Source of the DNA: Candidatus Omnitrophota bacterium
GTDB lineage: Bacteria; Omnitrophota; Gorgyraeia; Zapsychrales; Zapsychraceae
Direction: 5' to 3'
Length of the DNA: 5,860 nt
NCBI GenBank assembly: GCA_020430005.1
Contig: JAGQKQ010000118.1
Location: forward strand, 1 to 5,860
Positions 1-4,441 of the stretch are shown here, in pieces. The translations under genes were made by a program, and so were the position numbers. Numbering within the stretch: the first letter of the stretch is position 1; every line of letters starts with the position of its first letter. The notes under the pieces are model-generated. The model did no database searches. It was not told where the DNA came from and saw only the letters and a program-made list of their open reading frames with translations.

Positions 1-41
1 GTAAATAAAAATATACATATAATGAGTATAAATTTCCTCAT
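1..41 (-). CDS. Start of an exported or membrane protein gene, cut by the left edge
   Basis: Only the first 13 codons are inside the window, reading MRKFILIICIFLF. The start is convincing: GGAGG lies at 48-52 with a 6-base spacer before the ATG at 39-41, the best Shine-Dalgarno site in the left part of the window. A positive N-terminus (R, K) followed by an unbroken hydrophobic run is what a Sec signal peptide or first membrane helix looks like. The gene begins 76 bp after the stop of the small His/Cys-rich membrane protein at 118-417, on the same strand, so the two are probably one transcript. By analogy with heavy-metal efflux loci, a TolC/CzcC-type outer-membrane protein would fit here. 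That is inference from context only; nothing in 13 residues identifies the family. Confidence 0.6.
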   Translation of the reverse strand, partial: MRKFILIICIFLF

Positions 42-117
42 AAAAGACCTCCAATACACAATTAACCCATTAAAACATTACGGGTATTTGATAATAAAAG
101 TGAAATTGTTTTGGTTT

Positions 118-417
118 TTATGCGAAAAGTGGAGGTCCGCGGGGATGGACAGTAATGCGGAAAATTTGTGAATATATAAAATTGTAAAAACTAGCAAAAC
201 GAATTTGAAGCTGTAGTTTTAGTGTAGTTAAGATAATAACAATGGCAATAAATGCCTGAACGAGAAAATGAAAATACGGGCATGTTTGCTCTGTTCCCTG
301 TTCATGGTGGTGGATTGCGTTATGCAGGTACTCTCCACCGATAGAAAATACCATAAGGCCCAAAACGGCGGTCAGTAACAAACTAAAGAGAATTTTATTT
401 TTTCGGATATATTTCAT
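118..417 (-). CDS. Small two-helix membrane protein with His/Cys-rich loop (possible metal-resistance accessory protein)
   Basis: This 99-residue protein has a hydrophobic segment at about 9-27, a short loop at 28-50 and a second hydrophobic segment at about 51-66. The loop holds H32, H36, H37, H38, C46 and H50, a cluster suited to binding a soft or transition metal. The tail contains PRGPPL at 92-97. Short proteins with a His-rich loop, a Cys-Pro motif and an R(A/G)PP tail are familiar just before CzcC/CusC-type efflux genes (DUF2946-like proteins). I see the features but cannot prove family membership. No Shine-Dalgarno sequence precedes the ATG at 415-417, and the predicted transcript starts only about 3 bases before it, so translation may be leaderless. 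The next gene downstream starts at 41. Confidence 0.72.
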   Translation of the reverse strand: MKYIRKNKILFSLLLTAVLGLMVFSIGGEYLHNAIHHHEQGTEQTCPYFHFLVQAFIAIVIILTTLKLQLQIRFASFYNFIYSQIFRITVHPRGPPLFA

Positions 418-426
418 AGATTGATT

Positions 427-455
427 ACCATATCAGATGAAAAGAATTGTGTCAA
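427..455 (-). promoter_or_regulatory. Sigma-70-type promoter of the His/Cys-rich membrane protein
   Basis: Reading on the minus strand, TTGACA (450-455) is followed by exactly 17 bases and TATGGT (427-432). The -35 is a perfect consensus and the -10 matches 4 of 6. The expected transcription start is near 420, about 3 bases before the ATG of the gene ending at 118. No Shine-Dalgarno sequence lies in between, so promoter and start codon together suggest a leaderless or near-leaderless mRNA. Confidence 0.6.
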
Positions 456-476
456 TCGTAGCATTAAACGTTACGA
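456..476. promoter_or_regulatory. 21-bp near-palindrome next to the -35 box, candidate operator
   Basis: The arms TCGTA (456-460) and TACGA (472-476) are perfect inverted repeats, and the interior is also largely symmetric: 8 of 10 base pairs about the centre at 466 match. The site abuts the -35 box at 450-455, so its centre lies near -46 relative to the inferred start site. That is a usual place for an activator or a metal-responsive regulator to bind. The regulator is not in the window and the motif is not one I recognise. Confidence 0.35.
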
Positions 477-679
477 CAATTTATGTAATTAATTCAAAAT
501 ACTAGTTTTCTTCAATATTCGTCAGCGCTTCGGCGATGGTTTTCATTGTCTTACGCAATAGTACCTTTTCAACATCCATAAGTCTCTATGAAAATTTTCT
601 TTTTTGTAACCGCATTAATCATAGTATGTTCCAATAAATATTATGCCGTCCCTTTTGTCATATTCGTTCAATGGATATA
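477..679. other. Intergenic stretch with no clear gene
   Basis: This AT-rich gap lies between the HEPN gene (ends 680) and the promoter at 427-455. No stem followed by a T-run that would act as a good terminator is visible after the HEPN stop. Two tiny open frames exist: 502-579 on minus (25 codons, MDVEKVLLRKTMKTIAEALT at its start, an amphipathic helix by appearance) and 588-683 on plus (31 hydrophobic codons). Neither has a recognisable ribosome binding site, so I do not call them genes. Confidence 0.5.
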
Positions 680-1264
680 TTAAGTTTGTATGTTAAGCCA
701 ATCTTGAATTAAAAGTTTCATCCTAGTCATATCATTATCATCAAGTGTGCAACTATGAGCAATTACATTTCTAATTTGGTTGAATTGAGATAGTGTTTGT
801 TTCATTGCCTTTTTGCTACGAATTGTATCTGAAAAGTTATCCCATTGAGCTTCAAAGATTACAATTAATTCACCAAAATTGGTATATGATAACGGGTCTT
901 CTGATCTAATTGCCAATACAGTATCTTTTTCTTGATCTTGTTTGTCTTTTACTGCATTTTTAACTTGGGCTGGAATCGCAATTTCCCACCAGTTAGCACC
1001 ATGGGCGTCATAAAGCCTTTCCTTAATTAGTCTTCGAATGGTGTTTTCTAAAGAATAAAAAAGGACATAAAAATCTGCCATCCTTTTTGCGTCCTTCAAT
1101 ATATCTCCATCAAATAACTCAACATCTACAAGATCATCTTTTCGAATAGATCTTATGTGCTCTAGTTCTATTCCAGACTCTTCTAAACGAGCTAGATCGT
1201 TCTCTAAAAGAAGGTTTTGCATAGCAAACAATTTTAAATTTTTATCAATGTTGTTATTCTTCAT
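680..1264 (-). CDS. Swt1-family HEPN domain protein (probable RNase/toxin-like component)
   Basis: This 194-residue protein is largely helical. The HEPN core runs from about 62 to 192: a first long helix around 62-85 (YSLENTIRRLIKERL), a WW pair at 92-93 followed by IP at 97-98, and near the end QIRNVIAHS, which gives the R165-x4-H170 motif of HEPN ribonucleases. The order of these marks matches the Swt1-type HEPN family. HEPN proteins with an intact R-x4-H typically cleave RNA in toxin-antitoxin, abortive-infection and CRISPR-associated systems; activity here is inferred. The N-terminal ~60 residues are charged and may be a partner-binding part. The start codon lies inside the end of the DUF5343 gene (11-bp overlap) and has no strong Shine-Dalgarno site, so translation is probably coupled to DUF5343. 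No other enzyme domain is fused to it. Confidence 0.85.
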   Translation of the reverse strand: MKNNNIDKNLKLFAMQNLLLENDLARLEESGIELEHIRSIRKDDLVDVELFDGDILKDAKRMADFYVLFYSLENTIRRLIKERLYDAHGANWWEIAIPAQVKNAVKDKQDQEKDTVLAIRSEDPLSYTNFGELIVIFEAQWDNFSDTIRSKKAMKQTLSQFNQIRNVIAHSCTLDDNDMTRMKLLIQDWLNIQT

Positions 1265-1904
1265 ATAAGATATGTTCTTTTAGGCTTTTAAAAATTGAAT
1301 TATAGACTTCAATCTCTGTAGTTGCAGGAAGGTTTAAATTAATAGTATACGAAAGCCCAATTTTTTTTACAGTTTCATTACTTTTATTGTTTTGTAAATC
1401 TAGATTTTGATCAGGCTGTTTTGGCCGCTTTTGTTCCTCTGGGTCAGGGTTACCTTTTGGTTTATCAGGTTTACTTTCAAAATCTGCATATTTACATAAT
1501 TCAACAAATGTGCCAGCAACGCTCGGTATGTTTTTATCATCTTTTGCAGTACCAGTTATCGTAGATAACTTTTCAGTAATCTCGCTTTTCTTTAATTTAT
1601 ACGCAAACTCATTAGCTTGAAATAAGTCTGCGTAAGCCCTTCGGATACAATCGGCCATTACTTTTTTAGATACGCTATTGTCTCGGAAATCTTTATAGGC
1701 TTTTAGCGGGACATTTGATTGATCAATGAATCCAAGTTTTTTTAACAGAGGAATCATTGCTCGATAGCTGGTGGATTTCAATCCTAATACGGTTTGTAAA
1801 AAATTATTTGTAAATTTTGCTGGTACAGAAGCTTTTTTTATTTCTTCAAAAAGTTTAGAAATGTTTCCATAAGCGTTAACATATGGAGGATATTTTGCGG
1901 CCAT
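1254..1904 (-). CDS. DUF5343 domain protein, first gene of the HEPN pair
   Basis: This 216-residue protein opens with MAAKYPPYVNAYGNISKLFE, and residues 38-75 contain TVLGLKSTSYRAMIPLLKKL then GFIDQ and AYKDFRD. I recognise this as the DUF5343 family. The domain spans about 1-142 and its helix-turn-helix-like spacing suggests a winged-helix fold, hence possible DNA or protein binding (inference). Residues 143-180 are a K/P/D/Q/N-rich disordered linker. Residues 181-216 form a short conserved-looking tail (INLNLPATTEIEVYNSIFKS) ending in a helix. The ATG at 1902-1904 has AAAGGAG at 1911-1917 with a 6-base spacer, a strong site that fixes the start. The gene ends inside the HEPN reading frame. 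Its role is unknown; as the first gene of a coupled pair it could be a sensor, antitoxin or recruiter for the HEPN protein. Confidence 0.87.
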   Translation of the reverse strand: MAAKYPPYVNAYGNISKLFEEIKKASVPAKFTNNFLQTVLGLKSTSYRAMIPLLKKLGFIDQSNVPLKAYKDFRDNSVSKKVMADCIRRAYADLFQANEFAYKLKKSEITEKLSTITGTAKDDKNIPSVAGTFVELCKYADFESKPDKPKGNPDPEEQKRPKQPDQNLDLQNNKSNETVKKIGLSYTINLNLPATTEIEVYNSIFKSLKEHILYEE

Positions 1905-1931
1905 AATAATCTCCTTTGTTCTTGAATATGT

Positions 1932-1979
1932 CTAAATAATTTTAGGCCAGTTTAGTAAATTTTCAGCAATTTTGAGCAT
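1932..1979 (-). CDS. Possible 15-residue leader peptide upstream of DUF5343
   Basis: An ATG at 1977-1979 opens a frame reading MLKIAENLLNWPKII and stops with TAG at 1932-1934, 27 bases before the DUF5343 start. It is preceded by a good Shine-Dalgarno run (AAAAAGGAG, 1984-1992) with a 4-base spacer, far better than expected for a random ATG. A 5-bp hairpin (GAGCA / TGCTC, 1974-1986) would cover part of the ribosome site and the start codon. It could be a regulatory upstream peptide for the DUF5343-HEPN pair, a truncated remnant of another gene, or chance. It is too short to assign to a family. Confidence 0.3.
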   Translation of the reverse strand: MLKIAENLLNWPKII

Positions 1980-1986
1980 GGTGCTC
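1974..1986 (-). promoter_or_regulatory. Small hairpin over the ribosome site of the 15-codon ORF
   Basis: GAGCA (1974-1978), a 3-base loop, and TGCTC (1982-1986) form a perfect 5-bp stem. On the minus-strand RNA it pairs the GAG of the Shine-Dalgarno with the codon after ATG, so it could limit ribosome access. On the plus strand it is followed by C and five T, which resembles a very weak terminator, but no plus-strand gene precedes it. The short stem makes either role tentative. Confidence 0.25.
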
Positions 1987-2055
1987 CTTTTTGTTAGCCA
2001 ATGGTCATCCATACGTCTCGACGAATACATTTTTCATTTCACAGACCCTTTCGTC

Positions 2056-2112
2056 GGAAATTCCGGGGACACGTACCGAATTCTATTAGTTAGGCACATG
2101 TCCCCTGATTAC
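2056..2112. repeat. Dispersed palindromic repeat, family A, full copy
   Basis: The core runs from GGGGACACGTACC (2065-2077) to GGCACATGTCCCC (2093-2105), an imperfect inverted repeat with 11 of 13 pairs around an AT-rich loop, followed by TGATTAC (2106-2112). The leading GGAAATTCC (2056-2064) is shared with the copy at 2776. Bases 2065-2112 match 3398-3445 at 46 of 48 positions. The element lies 28 bp after the stop of the secreted-protein gene, where the stem could end or stabilise its transcript. The layout is that of REP-type elements mobilised by REP-associated (Y1/IS200-like) transposases; none is encoded here. Confidence 0.8.
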
Positions 2113-2140
2113 CTGCGTGAACGTCACCATCTCCCTTTTC

Positions 2141-2683
2141 TTACTCCGCCCTCTTCTCGGAATTGTTTAACTCTTTTTTTGTATTTTCAATTATTTCCGT
2201 TGCAAGTTCGAGTGGTAATGTTAATTCCTCTTCCTTTCCTGATGAAAAAACATAAAAATCATTACTTTCTCCCTCAAAATTTAAAATAAGTATGCCTGCT
2301 ATATTAAGCGTGGGAGAATAGATAATAGTTCCTTTTTCAAATATAGTATCAGTACTGCCGACTTGACCGATAAAATCTTTTGGCATCAAACAGAGATAAT
2401 AAGATGGAATATTGACGGCGTAGTCTCCGTTTTTTTGAAGCGTGGGCCCGTTTGAATGCGGTTCACGCTGCAGGTTTATCTGGATGCCGTCTTTCCCGGA
2501 AACCCGCCTCCATCCTTTTGGAGCAGAAACGGTTTTAATACTTTTAACGTTCCACTTTGAGGAAAGGCTTTTTTCAATATGCTTTTCTTTGATGTCAGAT
2601 AGTAAAAATACTTGAGCTGAGGCTGTGGATGTTGAAAATAACAGTATTAAAATTAATGTTTCTTTTACAGCGTTTTTAATCAT
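2141..2683 (-). CDS. Secreted protein of unknown function
   Basis: This 180-residue protein starts with a clear Sec signal peptide: K4 and K8 in the n-region, then LILILLFSTSTASA, with likely cleavage after A23 (ASA|Q). There is no lipobox cysteine. The mature part, about 157 residues, is mixed beta-strand and loop in character, with PSYYLCLMPKDFIG at about 93-106 and a charged C-terminus ending NNSEKRAE. I do not recognise the family. AGGA lies about 10 bases before the ATG at 2681-2683, a weak ribosome site. The gene is bracketed by repeats: a family B copy begins only 16 bp upstream of the start and a family A copy lies 28 bp beyond the stop. The promoter must therefore lie within or beyond the upstream repeat. 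Confidence 0.78.
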   Translation of the reverse strand: MIKNAVKETLILILLFSTSTASAQVFLLSDIKEKHIEKSLSSKWNVKSIKTVSAPKGWRRVSGKDGIQINLQREPHSNGPTLQKNGDYAVNIPSYYLCLMPKDFIGQVGSTDTIFEKGTIIYSPTLNIAGILILNFEGESNDFYVFSSGKEEELTLPLELATEIIENTKKELNNSEKRAE

Positions 2684-2698
2684 AATTATTATTCCTGT

Positions 2699-2735
2699 AA
2701 AGGGGACAGAGTAACTTTAGGGGCAGACCATGCCC
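2699..2735. repeat. Dispersed repeat, family B, copy 1
   Basis: GGGACAGAGTAACTTTAGGG (2703-2722) is identical to 3797-3816. Comparing 2702-2735 with 3796-3829, 29 of 34 bases match. The end holds a small stem, GGGCA (2721-2725) and TGCCC (2731-2735), around a 5-base loop. The copy sits between the start of the secreted-protein gene and the VOC gene, with a family A half-copy about 40 bp to its right. The gap also contains ATTCCA three times (2761, 2770, 2780) at 9-10 bp spacing. Confidence 0.75.
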
Positions 2736-2775
2736 TTCTCTTACTTTATCCCTCTCCAAAATTCCAAAGATTCCA

Positions 2776-2803
2776 GGAAATTCCAGGGACACGTACCTAA
2801 TTA
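2776..2803. repeat. Dispersed repeat, family A, half copy over the VOC stop codon
   Basis: This stretch matches 2056-2083 at 25 of 28 positions (GGAAATTCC, then GGGACACGTACC, then AATT) and stops there. The second palindrome arm is missing. Its last three bases are the TAA stop (2801-2803) of the VOC gene read on minus, so the repeat and the stop codon coincide. Confidence 0.7.
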
Positions 2804-3184
2804 TCCCATATCCTGCCCAAAGGCGATGTCATGCCCATCCAGATCCTGGATGCCGAACTCCCGACAACCCCATGGCTGGTCGCATAGTTCGTAATCAATC
2901 ATTGCCCCGGCGTTTTTCATTTCTTGATAAAGCATCTCAACATCATCAACCCAATAATAGATGTTCCACAACTGATCGTTAACTTTCCAATAAGGAACAA
3001 TAGTGTGCCCTTCCGGAGCCTGACTTAACATCAATTCCGCACAATCCCGGAGCAGCATACAAAAGGTTTCATTCTCACCGTGAAACGTCGGATCTTTAAA
3101 ACCGCATTTCTCTACAAAATAAGCCGCCGATTTCTTGACATCTTTAACCAATAAAATATTAGCATTTCGGATAATTTTAGCCAT
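2801..3184 (-). CDS. VOC family protein (glyoxalase / bleomycin-resistance fold)
   Basis: This 127-residue protein, starting MAKIIRNANILLVKDV, has the two beta-alpha-beta-beta-beta modules of the VOC superfamily. The first is about 6-54 (LLVKDVKKSAAYFVEKCGF, then CMLLRDCAELML). The second is about 73-124 (YYWVDDVEMLYQEMKNAGA, then PWGCREFGIQDLDGHDIAFG). The usual His ligand on the first strand is not obvious (position 8-9 is N-A), so a glyoxalase I metal site looks incomplete; a ligand-binding or resistance-type member is as likely. The frame is open upstream to a TTG at 3241, but that codon lies next to the -10 box of a strong promoter and would not be transcribed, so the ATG at 3182-3184 is chosen, with AGGA 4 bases before it. 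The stop lies in a repeat. It is a stand-alone gene with its own promoter. Confidence 0.88.
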   Translation of the reverse strand: MAKIIRNANILLVKDVKKSAAYFVEKCGFKDPTFHGENETFCMLLRDCAELMLSQAPEGHTIVPYWKVNDQLWNIYYWVDDVEMLYQEMKNAGAMIDYELCDQPWGCREFGIQDLDGHDIAFGQDMG

Positions 3185-3232
3185 GAATTCCTGTCTCAAT
3201 GCCGCTTTCGTAGGGATAAGGATAATGGTGGA

Positions 3233-3261
3233 ATTATACAATCAATCGGCAGGAAATGCAA
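3233..3261 (-). promoter_or_regulatory. Near-consensus sigma-70 promoter of the VOC gene
   Basis: On minus, TTGCAT (3256-3261), a 17-base spacer and a perfect TATAAT (3233-3238) precede the VOC gene. The expected start site is near 3226, giving a leader of about 40 bases before the ATG at 3184. This shows that the VOC gene is transcribed separately from the genes to its right. Confidence 0.75.
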
Positions 3262-3296
3262 TAAGAGGGCTATTTCTGGCCAATCCGCCCCTTCTT

Positions 3297-3309
3297 GGTG
3301 CCTAGCACC
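3297..3309. promoter_or_regulatory. Short palindrome upstream of the VOC promoter
   Basis: GGTGC (3297-3301), CTA, GCACC (3305-3309) is a perfect 5-bp inverted repeat, 36 bp upstream of the -35 box of the VOC promoter and about 114 bp after the stop of the membrane-protein gene. It could be an operator or a weak stem at the end of the upstream transcript. No T-run follows it on the minus strand, which argues against an intrinsic terminator there. Confidence 0.25.
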
Positions 3310-3397
3310 TTCTTCTTTAATTAGCATATAATCTTTTCATTTGTCAATTGAGTGTAAGTGACCATCATCTGTGCCTATAATATAGAATTTGATTTTC

Positions 3398-3482
3398 GGG
3401 GACACGTACCGAATTCCATTAGTTAGGCACATGCCCCCTGATTACAGTTAGGTACATGTCCCCTGATTACCCCCCTGATTAC
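3398..3482. repeat. Dispersed repeat, family A, with a tandemly duplicated arm
   Basis: 3398-3445 is a full copy (46 of 48 identical to 2065-2112). Its right arm is then repeated: 3421-3445 and 3446-3470 are 25-bp direct repeats differing at 2 positions, and 3471-3482 (CCCCCTGATTAC) is a third, 12-bp partial copy. The second arm, GGTACATGTCCCC (3451-3463), pairs with the left arm at 12 of 13 positions, better than the first arm does. On minus the array is read as the last 19 codons and stop of the gene at 3423-3779. Confidence 0.8.
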
Positions 3483-3779
3483 TCGGCATTTTCTTAGGGT
3501 TACCAGCAGGAATAAAACAAGCAATAAAATTAACCATCTCGGATTAGTAACGAACAAATATATTTCCTCACCTAAGAAAAAATTCTCATCCTGAATCAAC
3601 AAAATATATTTTTGCTTTTCGTGAAAGCTTGTAATTATCGCACTACTCTGAAATGAAGGCGCCTTTTTAAGGGCCAAGTAGACTGTAGGATCATGCTGTT
3701 CATACAGTTCTATGAAAAATAATTTTGTCAGTGTAGAAATCGCCAATAATGTGAGTAGAAAAATATAAATTTTTTTCAT
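3423..3779 (-). CDS. Small membrane protein with repeat-encoded C-terminus
   Basis: This 118-residue protein has an N-terminal hydrophobic segment (about 4-23, after MKK), an extracytoplasmic-type region (about 24-80) and a second hydrophobic helix (about 82-95, WLILLLVLFLLVTL) followed by positive residues R96 and K97. The expected topology is both ends inside. From V100 to the stop every codon comes from the family A repeat array, reading VIRGVIRGHVPNCNQGACA, so the original protein probably ended near residue 97-99 and the repeat replaced its stop. No Shine-Dalgarno sequence precedes the ATG at 3777-3779; the gene follows the methyltransferase stop by 42 bp, with a family B repeat between, and may be read from the same transcript. 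I recognise no family. Confidence 0.55.
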   Translation of the reverse strand: MKKIYIFLLTLLAISTLTKLFFIELYEQHDPTVYLALKKAPSFQSSAIITSFHEKQKYILLIQDENFFLGEEIYLFVTNPRWLILLLVLFLLVTLRKCRVIRGVIRGHVPNCNQGACA

Positions 3780-3793
3780 TAGCGGAGAAAGAG

Positions 3794-3830
3794 AAAGGGA
3801 CAGAGTAACTTTAGGGACAGGTTATGCCCC
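3794..3830. repeat. Dispersed repeat, family B, copy 2, over the methyltransferase stop
   Basis: This copy shares a 20-base identical core (3797-3816) with 2703-2722 and the same ending ATGCCC. The TAA stop of the methyltransferase gene (3822-3824) and its last two codons (GGG GCA) lie inside the repeat. It fills most of the 42-bp gap to the membrane-protein gene. Confidence 0.75.
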
Positions 3831-4433
3831 GTCAGTACCGCCATACCCTTTCTTCTTATAATTGATCGTCAATCCCCAAAAGGTTTCGTATTTGCGGCAG
3901 CACTCGAACCCGGCGGCTTGAAAAAGCGCGGTCAGTTCGTTTTCCGTTAATCGATCCGGATCGCCTTTAAGTTCAGAAACGGATACGAAGCCGTCGTTTT
4001 TAAGCGTTCTCGCCATTTCCCGAATGTAAGTTTCCCGATTTTCTACCTCCCCAAGGACCGTAACCAGAAAGATCCTGTCAAAAACATTGTCCTCAAAAGG
4101 AAAATTGGCACCACTTGCCTGATAATATTGAACATTGGACTGGCTGCGTCTTTCCAGACGTTGCCGCGCGTAATTGAGCATTTCCTGCTGAATATCAAAA
4201 AGATAAAGCACCCCTTGGGAAAGAGCTTTCGCCACCGCAAGGCTAAAATATCCCGGTCCTGGACCAATTTCAAGAACCGTATGATTGCGATTTAAATCAA
4301 GCCTCTCGATTAGCGTCTTGGGCGAAAGAAAAAGATTACGAAAAGGAAGCAACAAAGTAAAGGCCATCTGATAAGGAAAAACCCCTTTTCCGGTAAACCG
4401 CTTCGAAATGGATTTTAAATCATCATTAAGCAT
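3822..4433 (-). CDS. Class I SAM-dependent methyltransferase
   Basis: This 203-residue protein is a Rossmann-fold methyltransferase. Motif I is VLEIGPGPGYFS (about 53-64), the acidic residue ending strand 2 is the D of LFDIQQEM (about 80), and the later core motifs are NFPFEDNVFDRIFLVTVLGE (about 110-129) and LKNDGFVSVSE (about 144-154). It resembles the UbiE/Methyltransf_11 group, but the substrate cannot be read from the sequence. The ATG at 4431-4433 is used; a GTG two codons earlier (4437-4439) is possible, and neither has a clear Shine-Dalgarno site. The start lies less than 10 bp after the DJ-1-like gene stop (4442-4444), so translation is probably coupled. The last two codons and the stop lie within a family B repeat, so the C-terminal GGTDGA may not be ancestral. 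Confidence 0.9.
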   Translation of the reverse strand: MLNDDLKSISKRFTGKGVFPYQMAFTLLLPFRNLFLSPKTLIERLDLNRNHTVLEIGPGPGYFSLAVAKALSQGVLYLFDIQQEMLNYARQRLERRSQSNVQYYQASGANFPFEDNVFDRIFLVTVLGEVENRETYIREMARTLKNDGFVSVSELKGDPDRLTENELTALFQAAGFECCRKYETFWGLTINYKKKGYGGTDGA

Positions 4434-4441
4434 GTACACGC

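Noticed and set aside
65..85. ACCC/GGGT inverted repeat between the left-edge genes as a terminator
   Set aside because: The stem is only 4 bp with a long loop and no T-run follows on the minus strand.
588..683. Plus-strand 31-codon hydrophobic frame starting MKIFFFVTALIIVCSNKYYA
   Set aside because: It looks like a signal peptide and could be the stub of an interrupted gene, but it has no ribosome site, ends over the HEPN stop, and no continuation was found on the far side of the module.
2117..2127. GTGA-ACG-TCAC palindrome after the family A repeat
   Set aside because: Four-bp arms are too short to distinguish from chance; it may simply be part of the repeat's flank.
1972..2289. Plus-strand open frame of 105 codons
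   Set aside because: It runs through a palindromic repeat and overlaps the secreted-protein gene on the other strand; it has no ribosome site or protein-like pattern.
3325..3349. TTGACA on minus near 3344-3349 as a second promoter upstream of the VOC gene
   Set aside because: The nearest -10-like hexamer (TATGCT) is only about 13 bases away, too close for a normal spacer; the promoter at 3233-3261 is far better.
4043..4273. Second minus-strand frame inside the methyltransferase gene
   Set aside because: It lies wholly inside a gene with clear SAM-binding motifs in another frame.
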